A stretch of DNA of 64,000 nt. Origin: Agriotes lineatus. Its lineage: Eukaryota; Arthropoda; Insecta; Coleoptera; Elateridae. The stretch covers positions 62,001 to 126,000 of the forward strand of contig CALNHX010001952.1 of NCBI GenBank assembly GCA_940337035.1, given 5' to 3'. The notes beneath the pieces were generated by a model that saw nothing but the letters and a program-made list of their open reading frames with translations, was not told the origin of the DNA and did not search any database. The first letter of the stretch is position 1. Each line of letters begins with the position of its first letter. This document shows positions 36,201 to 50,820 of this stretch, piece after piece. The position numbers and the translations under genes are program-made.

Positions 36201-39200
36201 TGTCCCTAACGTCCCCGACGTCCAGGTTGTTTCATATATCCCTAACGTCCCAGACGTCCCAGATTTCCCATATGTCCCTAACGTCCCAGACGTCCTAGAA
36301 GTCCCATATGTACGTAACGTCCCAGACGTCCTAGATGTCCCATATTTCCCTAACGTCCTTGACGTCCCAGATGTCCTAGGTGTCCCATATATCCCTAACG
36401 TCTCAGACGTCTTAGAAGTCCTATATGTCCCTAACGTCTCAGACGTCCTAGATGTTCCATATGTCCCTACATCCCAGACGTCCCAGATCTTCCATATGTC
36501 CCTAACGCCCCATACGTCCCGAATGTCCCATTTGTCCCATATGTCCCTAACGTCCCAGACGTCCAAGATGTCCTATATATTCCTAACGTCCCGGACGTCC
36601 CAGATATCCCAGACTTCCCAAACGTGGCAGACGTCTCAGATGTCCTAGATGTCCCATATATCCCTAACGCCCCAGACGACCTAAATGTCCTATATGTCCC
36701 TAACGTCCCAGACGTCCCAGATGTCTCATATGTCCTTAACGTCCTATACGTCCCAGATGTCCCATATGTCCCTAACGTCCCCAACGTCCCAGACATACCA
36801 TGTGCCCCATATGTCCCTAACGTCCCAGGCGTCCTAGATGTCCCATATATCGCTAACGCCCCAGACGTTCCACACGTCCTAGATGTCTCATATGTCCCTA
36901 ACGTCCCAGACGTCCTAGATGTCCTATATGTCCCTAACGTCCCAGATGTCCCATATGTCCCTAACGTCCCAGACGTCCCAGATGTCTAATATGTCTTTAA
37001 CGTTCCAAGCGTCCTGGATATCCCATATGTCCCTAACGTCCCAGACGTCCCAGACTTCCTAGATGCTTCATATGTCCCTAACGTCCCAGACGTCCTAGAT
37101 GTCTTATATGTCCCTAACGTCCCAGACGTCCCAGATGCCTCATATGTCCCTAACGTCCCATACGTCCCAGATGTCGAATTTATCCCATATGTCCCGAACG
37201 TCCCAGACGTCCTAGATGTCCTATATATCCCTAACGTCCCAGGCGTCCCAGATGTTCCATATGTCCCTAACGTCCCAGACGTCCCAGACGTCCCAGATAT
37301 CCTAGACCTTCCAAACGTCGCAGACGTCCCAGATGTCCCATTTGTCCTTAACGTCCCATACGTCCGAGATGTCCCAGACGTCCCAGACGTCCCAGGTGTC
37401 CTAGATGTCTCATATGTCCCATATGTCCCTAACGTCCCAGACGTCCTGGTTGTCCCATATGTCCCTAACGTCCTTGACGTCCCAGACGTCCTAGATGACC
37501 CATATATCCCCAACGTTCCAGACGTCTTAGACGTTCTATATGTCCCTAACGTCTCAGACGTCCCGGATGTCCCTTATGTCCTTAACGTCCCAGACATCCA
37601 TATGTCCCATGTGTCCCTAACGTTCCAGACGTCTCAAATGTCCCATATGTCTCTAACGTCCCAGACGTCCTAGATGTCCTATATGTCCCTAAAGTCCCAC
37701 ACGTCCGAGTTGTTTCGTATGTCCCTAACGTCCCAGACGTCCTAGATGTCCCAATTGTCTCAAACGTCCCAGACGTCCCAGATGTCTCATATGTCCCTAA
37801 CGTCCCAGACGTCCTAGATGTCTCATATGTCCCATATGTCCCTAACGTCCCAGACGTCCTGGTTGTCCCATATGTCCCTAACGTCCTTGACGTCCCAGAC
37901 GTCCTAGATGACCCATATATCCCTAACGTTCCAGACGTCTTAAACGTCCTATACGTCCCTAACGTCTCAGACGTCCCGCATGTCCCTTATGTCCTTAACG
38001 TCCCAGACATCCCATATGTCCCATGTGTCCCTAACGTTCCAGACGTCTCAAATGTCCTATATGTCCCTAACGTCCCAGACGTCCTAGATGTCCTATATGT
38101 CCCTAACGTCCCACACGTCCGAGTTGTTTCGTATGTCCCTAACGTCCCAGACGTCCTAGATATCCCATATGTCTCTAACGTCCCAGACGTCCCACATGTT
38201 CCATATGTCCTTAACGTCCCAGACGTCCTAGATGTCCCAATTGTCTCAAACGTCCCAGACGTCCCAGACGTCTCATATGTCCCTAACGTCCCAGACGTCC
38301 CAGGCGTCCCAGATATCCCAAACTTTCCAAACGTCGCAGACGTCTCAGATGTCCTAGATGTCTCATATTTCTCTAACGTCCCAGACGTCCCAGATGTCCC
38401 TAACGTCCCAGACGTCCCAGATGTCTCATATGTCCCTAACGTCCCAGACGTCCCAGGCGTCCCAGATATTCCAGACTTTCCAAACGTAGCAAACGTCTCA
38501 GATGTCCTAAATGTCCCATATGTCCCTAACGTCCCAGACGTCCTAGATGTCTTATATGTCCCTAACGTCCCAGACGTCCCAGATGTCTCATATGTCCCTA
38601 ACGTCCCAGATGTCCCATATGTCCCTAACTTTCCAGACGTCCCAGGCGTCCCATGTGTCCCATATGTCTATAACGTCCCAGGCGTCCTAGATGTACCATA
38701 TGTCCCTAACGTCCCAGACGTCCCAGACGTCTTAGGTGTCCCATATGTCACTAACGTCCTTGACGTCCCAGACCTCTTAGATGTCCCATATATCCCTAAC
38801 GTCCCAGACGTCTTAGACGTCCTATATGTCCCTAACGTCTCAGACGTCCCGGATGTCTCTTATGTCCCTAACGTCCCAGACGTCCCAGATGTCCCATGTG
38901 TCCCTAACGTCCCAGACGTCTCAAATGTCATATGTCTCATATGTCCCTAACGTCCCAGACGTCCTAGATTTCCTATATGTCCCTAACGTCCCAGACGTCC
39001 CAGATGTTCCATATTTCCCTAACGTCCCAGACGTCCCAGATGTCCCATATGTCCCATATGTCAATAACGTCCCAGACGTCCCAGATGTCCCATATGTCCC
39101 TAACGTCCCAGTCATCCTAGATGTCCCATATGTCCCTAACGTCCCAGGCGTCCTAGAAGTCCCATATGTCCTTAACGTCCCAGACGTCCTAGATGTCCCA

Positions 39201-41640
39201 TATGTCCCTAACGTCCTTGACGTCGCAGACGTCCTAGGTGTCCAATATATCCCTAACGTCCCAGACGTCTTAGAAGTCAAATATGTCTCTAACGTCTCAG
39301 ACGTTCCAGATGTCCCATTTGTTCCATAGGTCCCTAACGTCCCAGACGTCCAAGGTGTTTGATATACCCCTAACATCCCAGGCCTCCCAGATGTCCCATA
39401 TGTCCCTAACGTCCCAGACGTCCCAGATGTCCCATATATCCCTAACGTCCCAGACGTTTCAGGTGTCCCATGTGTCCCTAACGTCCCAGACGTCTCAGAT
39501 GTTCCATTTGTTCCATACGTCTCTAACGTCCCAGACGACCTAGATGTCCTATATGTCAATAACGTCCCAGACGTCCCAGATGTCCCATATGTCCCTAACT
39601 CCCAGACGTCCCAGAATTCCCATATGTCTCATGTCCCTAACGTCCCAGACGTCCCAGATGTCCCAAATGTCCCTAACGTCCCAGACGTCCCAGATGTTCA
39701 ATATGTTCCATATGTCCCTAAAGACCCAGACGTCCTAGTTGTCCCATATGTCTCTAACGTCTCAGACGTCCCAGATGTCCCTTATGTCATTAACGTCCCA
39801 GCGTCCTAGATGTCCCATGTGTCTCTAACGTCCCAGACGTTCCAGACGTCCCATACGTCCCAGACGTCCTGGATGTCTCACATGTCCGTAACGTCCCAGA
39901 CGTCCTAGATGTCCCATATTTCCTTAACGTCCTTGACGTCCCAGACGTCCTAGGTGTCTCATATATCCCTAACGTCTTAGACGTCTTAGAAGTCCCATAT
40001 GTCCCTAACGTCTCAGACGTCCTAGATGTTCCATATGTCCCTACATCCCAGACGTCCTGATCTTCCATATGTCCCTAACGTCCCATACGTCCCAGATGTC
40101 CCATTTGTCCCATATGTCCCTAACGTCCCAGACGTCTAAGATGTCCTATATATTCCTAACGTCCCGGACGTCCCAGATATTCCAGACTTCCCAAACGTGG
40201 CAGACGTCTTAGATGTACTAGATGTCCCAAATATCCCTAACGTCCCAGACGACCTAGATGTCCTATATGTCCCTAACGTCCCAGACGTCCCAGATGTCTC
40301 ATATGTCCTTAACGTCCCATACGTCCCAGATGTCCCATATGTCCCTAACGTCCCTAACGTCCCAGACGTACCATGTGTCCCATATGTCCCTAACGTCCCA
40401 GGCGTCCTAGATGTCCCATATACCGCTAACGTCCCAGACGTTCCAGACGTCCTAGATGTCTCATATGTCCCTAACGTCCCAGACGTCTTAGATGTCCTAT
40501 ATGTCCCTAACGTCCCAGATGTACCATATGTCCCTAACGTCTCAGACGTCCCAGATGTCCCATATGTCTTTAACGTTCCAAGCGTCCTGGATGTCCCATA
40601 TGTCCCTAACGTCCCAGACGTCCCAGACGTCCTAGATGCTTCATATGTCCCTAACGTCCCAGACGTCCTAGATGTCCTATATGTCCCTAACGTCCCAGAT
40701 GTCTTATATGTCCCAAACGTCCCAGACGTCCTAGATGTCCCATATGTCCCTAACGTCCCAGACGTCCCAGACGCCTCATACGTCCCTAACGTCCCATACG
40801 TCCCTGATGTCGCATTTATCCCATATGTCCCGAACGTCCCAGACGTCCTAGATGTCCTATATATCCCTAACGTCCCAGGCGTTCCAGATGTTCCATATGT
40901 CCCTAACGTCCCAGACGTCCCAGACGTCCCAAATATCCTAGACTTTCCAAACGTCGCAGACGTCTCAGATGTCCCAGATATGCCATATGTCCCTAACGTC
41001 CCAGACGTCCTAGATGTCTTATATGTCCCTAACGTCCCAGTCGTCTCGGATGTCCCATTTATCCTTAACGTCCCATACGTCCCAGATGTCCCAGACGTCC
41101 TAAACGTCCCAGGCGTCCTAGATGTCCCATATGTTTCATATGTCCCTAACTTCCCAGACGTCCTAGTTGTCCCATATGTCCCTAACGTCCTTGACGTCCC
41201 AGACGTCCTAGATGTCCCATATATCCCTAACGTTCCAGACGTCTTAGACGTCCTATATGTCCCTAACGTCTCAGACGTCCCGGATGTCCCTTATGTCCCT
41301 AACGTCCCAGACATCCCAGATGTCCCATGTGTCCCTAACGTTCCAGACGTCTCAAATGTCCCATATGTCCCTAACGTCCCAGACGTCCTAGATTTCCTAT
41401 ATGTCCCTAACGTCCCACACGTCCGAGTTGTTTCGTATATCCCTAACGTCCCAGACGTCCTAGATGTCCCATATGTCTCTAACGTCCCAGACGTCCCACA
41501 TGTCCCATATGTCCTTAACGTCCCAGACGTCCTAGATGTCCCAATTGTCTCAAACGTCCCAGACGTCCCAGATGTCTCATATATCCCTAACGTCCCAGAC
41601 GTCCCAGGCGTCCCAGATATCCCAGACTTTCCAAACGTCG
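33269..41640. repeat. Satellite with partial copies of earlier blocks
   Basis: Ordinary nonamers arranged as diverged copies of earlier blocks. The GATATACCCC anchor at 39361 lies 10,690 bp after that at 28671. The CCAGACGCCTCATATG variant repeats near 33294, 33483 and 33591. The minus frame at 32971-34788 and similar frames are repeat artefacts. No other feature is seen. Confidence 0.75.
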
Positions 41641-43872
41641 CAGACGTCTCAGATGTCCTAGATGTCTCATATTTCTCTAACGTCCCAGACGTCCCAGATG
41701 TCCCATATGTCCCTAACGTCCCAGACGTCCGAGTTGTTTCATATGTTTCTAACGTCCCAGATGTCCTAGATGTCCCATATGTCACTAACGTCCTTGACGT
41801 CCCAGACGTCTTAGATGTCCCATATATCCCTAACGTCCCAGACGTCTTAGACGTCCTATATGTGCCTAACGTCTCAGACGTCTCGGATGTCCCTTATGTC
41901 CCTAACGTCCCAGACGTCCCAGATGTCCCATGTGTCCCTAACGTCCCAGACGTCTCAAATGTCCCATATGTCTCATACGTCCCTAACGTCCCAGACGTCT
42001 TAGATGTCCTATATGTCCCTAACGTCCCAGATGTCCCATATGTCCCTAACGTCCCAGACGTCCCAGATGTCCCATATATCTTTAACGTTCCAAGCGTTCT
42101 GGATGTTCCATATGTCCCTAACGTCCCAGACGTCCCAGACGTCCTAGATGCATCATATGTCCCTAACGTCCCAGACGTCCTAGATGTCCTATATGTCCCT
42201 AACGTCCCAGACGTCCCAGATGTCTTATATGTCCCAAACGTCCCGGACGTCCTAGATGTCCCATATGTCCCTAACGTCCCAGACGTCCCAGACGCCTCAT
42301 ATGTCCCTAACGTCCCATACGTCCCAGATGTCGCATTTATCCCATATGTCCCGAACGTCCCAGACGTCCTAGATGTCCTATATATCCCTAACGTCCCAGG
42401 CGTTCCAGATGTTCCATATGTCCCTAACGTCCCAGACGTCCCAGACGTCTCAGATGTCCTAGATGCTTCATATGTCCCTAACGTCCCAGACGTCCTAGAT
42501 GTCCTATATGTCCCTAACGTCCCAGACGTCCCAGATGTCTTATATGTCCCAAACGTCCCAGACGTCCTAGATGTCCCATATGTCCCTAACGTCCCAGACG
42601 TCCCAGACGCCTCATATGTCCCTAACGTCCCATACGTCCCAGATGTCGCATTTATCCCATATGTCCCGAACGTCCCAGACGTCCTAGATGTCCTATATAT
42701 CCCTAACGTCCCAGGCGTTCCAGATGTTCCATATGTCCCTAACGTCCCAAACGTCGCAGACGTCTCAGATGTCCTAGATGTCTCATATTTCTCTAACGTC
42801 CCAGACGTCCCAGATGTCCCATATGTCCCTAACGTCCCAGACGTCCGAGTTGTTTCATATGTTTCTAACGTCCCAGATGTCCTAGATGTCCCATATGTCA
42901 CTAACGTCCTTGACGTCCCAGACGTCTTAGATGTCCCATATATCCCTAACGTCCCAGACGTCTTAGACGTCCTATATGTGCCTAACGTCTCAGACGTCTC
43001 GGATGTCCCTTATGTCCCTAACGTCCCAGACGTCCCAGATGTCCCATGTGTCCCTAACGTCCCAGACGTCTCAAATGTCCCATATGTCTCATATGTCCCT
43101 AACGTCCCAGACGTCTTAGATGTCCTATATGTCCCTAACGTCCCAGATGTCCCATATGTCCCTAACGTCCCAGACGTCCCAGATGTCCCATATATCTTTA
43201 ACGTTCCAAGCGTCCTGGATGTTCCATATGTCCCTAACGTCCCAGACGTCCCAGACGTCCTAGATGCTTCATATGTCCCTAACGTCCCAGACGTCCTAGA
43301 TGTCCTATATGTCCCTAACGTCCCAGACGTCCCAGATGTCTTATATGTCCCAAACGTCCCAGACGTCCTAGATGTCCCATATGTCCCTAACGTCCCAGAC
43401 GTCCCAGACGCCTCATGTCCCTAACGTCCCATACGTCCCAGATGTCGCATTTATCCCATATGTCCCGAACGTCCCAGACGTCCTAGATGTCCTATATATC
43501 CCTAACGTCCCAGGCGTTCCAGATGTTCCATATGTCCCTAACGTCCCAGACGTCCCAGACGTCCCAGATATCCTAGACTTTCCAAACGTCGCAGACGTCT
43601 CAGATGTCCCAGATGTGCCATATGTCCCTAACGTCCCAGACGTCCTAGATGTCTTATATGTCCCTAACGTCCCAGTCGTCTCGGATGTCCCATTTGTCCT
43701 TAACGACCCATACGTCCCAGATGTCCCAGACGTCCCAGACGTCCCAGGCGTCCTAGATGTCCCATATGTCCCATATGTCCCTAACTTCCCAGACGTCCTA
43801 TATGTCCCATATATCCCTAACGTTCCAGACGTCTTAGACGTCCTATATGTCCCTAACGTCTCAGACGTCCCG
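41641..43872. repeat. 1,116-bp tandem duplication (two copies)
   Basis: The CAGACGTCTCAGATG segment at 41641 recurs at 42757, exactly 31 units of 36 bp later, and matching sequence runs to the GCCTCATG variant near 43410. Frame and register are kept across both copies, which gives the longest open plus frame of the window (40197-43424). It is not called a gene. Confidence 0.83.
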
Positions 43873-46673
43873 GATGTCCCTTATGTCCCTAACGTCCCAG
43901 ACATCCCAGATGTCCCATGTGTCCCTAACGTTCCAGACGTCTCAAATGTCCCATATGTCCCTAACGTCCCAGACGTCCTAGATTTCCTATATGTCCCTAA
44001 CGTCCCACACGTCCGAGTTGTTTCGTATATCCCTAACGTCCCAGACGTCCTAGATGTCCCATATGTCTCTAACGTCCCAGACGTCCCACATGTCCCATAT
44101 GTCGTTAACGTCAAAGACGTCCTAGATGTCCCAATTGTCTCAAACGTCCCAGACGTCCCAGATGTCTCATATATCCCTAACGTCCCAGACGTCCCAGGCG
44201 TCCCAGATATCCCAGACTTTCCAAACGTCGCAGACGTCTCAGATGTCCTAGATGTCTCATATTTCTCTAACGTCCCAGACGTCCCATATGTCCCTAACGT
44301 CCCAGACGTCCGAGTTGTTTCATATGTTTCTAACGTCCAGATGTCCTAGATGTCCCATATGTCTCTAACGTCCCAGACGTTTCAGATGTCCCATATGTCC
44401 CTAACGTCCCAGACGTCCCAGATGCCCCATATGTCCCTAACGTCCTAGACGTCCTAGATATCCCACATGTCTCTAACGTCCCAGTCGTCCCAGATGTCCC
44501 ATATGTCCCTAACGTCCCAGACGTCTTAGATGTCTTATATATCCCTAACATCCCAGGCGTCCCAAACGTTCCATATGTCCCTAACGTCCCAGACGTCCCA
44601 TACGTCCCAGATATCCCAGACTTTCCAAACGTCGCAGACGTCTCAAATGTCCTAGATGTCCCATATGTCCCTAACGTCTCAGACGTCCTAGATGTCTTAT
44701 ATGTCCCTAACGTCCCAGACGTCCCAGATGTCTCATATGTCCCTAACGTCCCATACGTCCCAGATGTCCCATATGTCCCTAACGTCCCAGACGTCCCAGA
44801 CGTCCCATGTGTCCCATATGTCTATAACGTCCCAGGCGTCCTAGATGTACCATATGTCCCTAACGTCCCAAACGTCCCAGACGTCTTAAATGTTCCATAT
44901 GTCACTAACGTCCTTGACGTCCCAGATGTCTTAGATGTCCCATATATCCCTAACGTCCCAGACGTCTTAGACGTCCTATATGTGCCTAACGTCTCAGACG
45001 TCTCGGATGTCCCTTATGTCCCTAACGTCCCAGACGTCCCAGATGTCCCATGTGTCCCTAACGTCCCAGACGTCTCAAATGTCCCATATGTCTCATATGT
45101 CCCTAACGTCTCAGACGTCCTAGATTTCCTATATGTCCCTAACGTCCCAGACGTCCCAGATGTCCCATATGTCCCTAACGTCCCAGACGTCCCAGATGTC
45201 CCATATGTCCCATATGTCAATAACGTCCCAGACGTCCCAGATGTCCCATATGTCCCTAACGTCCCAGACTTCCTAGATGTCCCATATGTCCCTAACGTCC
45301 CAGGCGTCCTAGAAGTCCATATGTCCCTAACGTTTCAGACGTCCTAGATGTCCCATATGTCCCTAACGTCTTTGACGTCCCAGACGTCCTAGGAGTCCCA
45401 TATATCCCTAACGTCCCAGACGTCTTAGAAGTCAAATATGTCGCTAACGTCTCAGACGTTCCAGATGTCCCATTTGTCCCATAGGTCCCTAACGTCCCAG
45501 ACGTCCAAGGTGTCCGATATACCCCTAACATCCCAGGCGTCCCAGATGTCCCATATGTCCCTAACGTCCCAGACGTCCCAGATGTCCAATATATCCCTAA
45601 CGTCCCAGACGACCTAGATGTCCTATATGTCCCTAACGTCCCAGACGTCCCAGATGTCCCATATGTCCCTAACGTCCCAGACGTCCCAGAATTCCCATAT
45701 GTCTCATGTCCCTAACGTCCCAGACGTCTCAGATGTCCCAAATGTCCCTAACGTCCCAGCGTCCTAGATGTCCCATGTGTCTCTAACGTCCCAGACGTTC
45801 CAGATGTCCCATATGTCCCTAACGTCCCAGACTTGCTAGATGTCCCATATGTCCCTAACGTCCCAGACGTCCTAGATGTCTTACATGTTCCTAACGTCCC
45901 AAACGTCCCAGATGTCCCATACGTCCCAGACGTCCTAGATGTCCCATATGTCTCAAACGTCCTAGACGTCCCAGACGTCCTAGAAGTCCCATATGTCTCA
46001 AACGTCCTAGACGTCCCAGACGTCCTAGATGTCACATATGTCCCTAACGTCCCAGACGTCCCAGATGTTTCATATGTCCCTAACGTCCCATACGTCCCAG
46101 ATGCCGCATTTGTCCCATATGTCCCTAACGTCCCAGACGTCCTAGATGTCCTATATAATCCTAACGTCCCAAGCGTCCCAGACGTCCCATGTGTCCCATA
46201 TGTCCCTAACGTCCCAGGCGTCTCAGATGTCCCAGATGTCTCATACGTCCCTAACGTCCCAGACGTCACAGTCGTCCCAGACGTCCCATGTGTCCCATAT
46301 GTCCCTAACGTCCCAGGCGTCCTAGATGTCTTATATGTCCCTAACGTCCCAGACGTCCCAGATGTCCTAGATGTCCCATATGTCCCTAACGTCCTTGACG
46401 TCCCAGAGGTCCTAGATGTCCCATATATCCCTAACGTCCCAGACGTCTCAGATGTCCCATGTGTCCCTAACGTCCCAGACGTCTCAGATGTTCCATATGT
46501 TCCATACGTCCCTAACGTCCCAGACGAACTAGATGTCCTATATGTCCCTAACGTCCCAGACGTCCCAGATGTCCCATATGTCCCTAACGTCCCAGCTGTC
46601 CCAGAATTCCCATATGTCTCATGTCCCTAACGTTCCAGACGTCCCAGATATCCCAAATGTCCCTAACGTCCCA
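43873..46673. repeat. Satellite, including higher-order block copy 5
   Basis: Ordinary nonamers. Carries the last GATATACCCC anchor, at 45516, which is 6,155 bp after the one at 39361. From here rightwards the block structure changes and this anchor is not seen again. Confidence 0.7.
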
Positions 46674-47735
46674 GACGACCCAGATGTTCCATATGTCCCA
46701 TATGTCCCTAAAGACCCAGACGTCCTAGATGTCCCATATGTCTCTAACGTCTCAGACGTCCCGGATGTCCTATATGTCCCTAACGTCCCAGACGTGCTAG
46801 ATGGCCCATATGTCCCTAACGTCCAAGACGTCCTAGATGTTTCACATGTCCCTAACGTCCCAGACGTCCCAGATGTCCCATACGTCCCAGACGTCCTAGA
46901 TGTCCCATATGTCGTTAACGTCTAAGACGTCCGAGATGTCCCATATGTCTCAAACGTCCTAGACGTCCCAGACGTCCTAGATGTCCCATATGTTCCTAAC
47001 GTCCCAGACGTCCCAGGTGTCTCATATGTCCCTAACGTCCCATACGTCCCAGATGTCGCATTTGTCCCATATGTCCCTAACGTCCCAGACGTCCTAGATG
47101 TCCTATATAATCCTAACGTCCCAAGCGTCCCAGATGTTCCATGTGTCCCTAATTTCCCAGACGTCCCAGACCTCCCAGATATCCTAACTTTCCAAACGTC
47201 GCAGACGACCCAGATGTTCCATATGTCCCATATGTCCCTAAAGACCCAGACGTCCTAGATGTCCCATATGTCTCTAACGTCTCAGACGTCCCGGATGTCC
47301 TATAATTTCCCTAACGTCCCAGACGTGCTAGATGGCCCATATGTCCCTAACGTCCAAGACGTCCTAGATGTTTCACATGTCCCTAACGTCCCAGACGTCC
47401 CAGATGTCCCATACGTCCCAGACGTCCTAGATGTCCCATATGTCGTTAACGTCTAAGACGTCCGAGATGTCCCATATGTCTCAAACGTCCTAGACGTCCC
47501 AGACGTCCTAGATGTCCCATATGTTCCTAACGTCACAGACGTCCCAGGTGTCTCATATGTCCCTAACGTCCCATACGTCCCAGATGTCGCATTTGTCCCA
47601 TATGTCCCTAACGTCCCAGACGTCCTAGATGTCCTATATAATCCTAACGTCCCAAGCGTCCCAGATGTTCCATGTGTCCCTAATTTCCCAGACGTCCCAG
47701 ACCTCCCAGATATCCTAACTTTCCAAACGTCGCAG
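46674..47735. repeat. 531-bp tandem duplication (two copies)
   Basis: 46674-47204 repeats at 47205-47735, with offsets of 530-531 bp (59 nonamers). Shared rare variants are GTGCTAGATGGCCC and GTCTAAGACGTCCGAG. One copy has TATAATTTCCC where the other has TATATGTCCC, a one-base insertion. Confidence 0.85.
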
Positions 47736-50700
47736 ACGTCCCAGATGTCCCATTTGTCCTTAACGTCCCATACGTCCCAGATGTCCCAGACGAGGCGACC
47801 TAGGCGTCCTAGATGTCCCATATGTCCCTAACGTCCCAGACGTCCTAGATGTCCCATATGTCCCTAACGCCCTTGACGTCCCAGACGTCCCATATGTCCC
47901 TAACGTCTCAGACATCGCAGATGTCTCATGTGTCCCTAACGTCCCAGACGTCTCAAATGTTCCATATGTCCCTAACGTCCCAGACGTCCTAGACGTCCTA
48001 TATGTCCCTAACTTCCCAGACGTCCCAGATGTCCCATATGTTCCTAACTTTCCAGACGTCCCAGATGTCGCATATGTCCCATATGTCTCTAACGTCCCAG
48101 ACGTCCCAGACGTCTCATATGTCCCTAACGTCACAGACGTCCCAGACGTCCCAGATATCCCAGAGTTTCCAAAGGTCGCAGACGTCTCAGATGTCCTAGA
48201 TGTCTCATATGTCTCTAACGTCCCAGACGTCCCAGATGTCCCATATGTCCCTAACGTTCCAGACGTCCTAGATGTCTCATATGTCCCTAACGTCCCAGAC
48301 GTCCTTAAAGTCCTATATGTCTCTAACGTCCAAGATGTCCCATATGTCCCAGACGTCCCAGATGTCCCATATGTCTTTAACGTTCCAAGCGTCCTGGATG
48401 TCCCATATGTCCCTAACGTCCCAGACATCCCAGACGTCCTAGATGCTTCATATGTCCCTAACGTCCCAGACGTCCTAGATGTCTTATATGTCCCTAACGT
48501 CCCAGACGTCCCAGATGTCTTATGTCCCAAACGTCCCAGACGTCCTAGATGTCCCATATGTCCCTAACGTACCAGACGTCCCAGACGCCTCTTATGTCCC
48601 TAACGTCCCATACGTCCCAGATGTCGCATTTATCCCATGTCCCGAACGTCCCAGACGTCCTAGATGTCCTATATATCCCTAACGTCCCAGGCGTCCCAGA
48701 TGTTCCATATGTCCCTAACGTCCCAGACGTCCCAGACGTCCCAGATATCCTAGACTTTCCAAACGTCGCAGACGTCTCGGATGTCCCATTTGTCCGTAAC
48801 GTCCCATACGTCCCAGATGTCGCATATGTCCCATATGTCTCTAACGTCCCAGACGTCCCAGACGTCTCATATGTCCCTAACGTCACAGACGTCCCAGACG
48901 TCCCAGATATCCCAGAGTTTCCAAAGGTCGCAGACGTCTCAGATGTCCTAGATGTCCCATATGTCCCTAACTTCCCAGACGTCCTAGTTGTCCCATATGT
49001 CCCTAACGTCCTTGACGACGCAGACGTCCTAGATGTCCCATATATCCCTAACGTTCCAGACGTCTTAGACGTCCTATATGTCCCTAACGTCTCAGACGTC
49101 CCGGATGTCCCTTATGTCCCTAACGTCCCAGACATCCCAGATGTCCCATGTGTCCCTAACGTCCCAGACGTCCTAGATGTCCTATATAATCCTAACGTCC
49201 CAAGCGTCCCAGATGTTCCATGTGTCCCTAACTTCCCAGACGTCCCAGACCTCCCAGATATCCTAACTTTCCAAACGTCGCAAACGTCTCAGATGTCCCA
49301 GATGTCCCATATGTCCCTAACGTCCCAGACGTCCCAGATGTCCCATTTGTCCTTAACGTCCCATACGTCCCAGATGTCCCAGACGTCCCAGACGACCTAG
49401 GCGTCCTTGATGTACCATATGTCCATAACGTCCCAGACGTCCCAGATGTCCTAGATGTCCCATATGTCCCTAACGTCCTTGACGTCCCAGACGTCCCATA
49501 TGTCCCTAACGTCCCAGACATCCCAGATGTCTCATGTGTCCCTAACGTCCCAGACGTCTCAAATGTTCCATATGTCCCTAACGTCCCAGACGTCCTAGAC
49601 GTCCTATATGTCCCTAACGTCCCAAACGTCCCAGATGTCCCATATGTCCCTAACTTCCCAGACTTCTAAGATGTCCCATATGTCCCTAACCTTCCAGACG
49701 TCCCAGATGTCGCATATGTCCTTATGTCTCTAACGTCCCAGACGTCCCAGACGTCACATATGTCCCTAACGTCCCAGACGTCCCAGATATCCCAGACTTT
49801 CCAAACGTCGCAGACGTCTCAGATGTCCTAGATGTCTCATATGTCTCTAACGTCCCAGACGTCCCAGATGTCCCATATGTCCCTAACGTCCCAGACGTCC
49901 GAGTTGTTTCATATGTTCCTAACGTCCCAGATGTCCTAGATGTCCCATATGTCCCTAACGTCCTTGACGTCCCAGACGTCCTAGATGTCCCATATATCCC
50001 TAACGTCCCAGATGTCCCTAACATCCCAGACGTCCCAGATGTCCAATATGTCCCTAACATCTCAGACGCCCCAGGTTTCCCATATGTCCCATATGTTCCT
50101 AACGTCCCAGACGTCTTAGAAGTCCCATATGTCCCTAACGTCTCAGACGTTCTAGATGTCCCATATGTCCCTAACATTCCAGACGTCCCAGACTTCCCAT
50201 ATGTCCCTAACGTCATAGACGTCCCAGATGTCCCATGTGTCCCATATGTCGATAACATCCCATACGTTCTAGACGTCTTAGACGTCCTATATGTCCCTAA
50301 CGTCTCAGACGTCCCGGATGTCCCTTATGTCCCTAACGTCCCAGATATCCCAGATGCCCCGTGTGTCCCTAACGTCCCAGACTTCTCAAATGTCTCATAT
50401 GTCCCTAACGTCCCAGACGTCCTAGATGTCCTATATGTCCCTAACGTCCCAAACGTCCCAGATGTCCCATATGTCCCTAACTTCCCAGACGTCCCAGATG
50501 TCCCATATGTCCCATATTTCCCTAACGTCCCACACGTCCGACTTGTTTCGTATGTCCCTAACGTCCCAGACGTCCTAAATGGCCCATATGTCTCTAACGT
50601 CCCAGACGTCCCACATGTCCCATATGTCCTTAACGTCCCAGACGTCCTAGATGTCCCAATTGTCTCAAACGTCCCAGACGTCCCAGATGTCTCATATGTC

Positions 50701-50820
50701 CCTAACGTCCCAGACGTCCCAGGCGTCCCAGATATCGCAGACTTTCCAAACGTCGCAGACGTCTCAGATGTCCTAGATGTCTCATATGTCTCTAACGTCC
50801 CAGACGTCCCAGGTGTCCCA
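47736..50820. repeat. Satellite segment
   Basis: Nonamer satellite with diverged pieces of the 531-bp unit (AATCCTAACGTCCCAAGCG near 49188). No gene or other feature is seen. Confidence 0.7.

Noticed and set aside
40197..43424. 1,075-aa plus-strand reading frame of VPN/VPD/VPY repeats, and similar frames throughout the array
   Set aside because: A 9-bp satellite is open in this frame by composition. Sister copies are broken by single-base slips, the opposite strand is open too, and there is no start context, splice signal or known domain.
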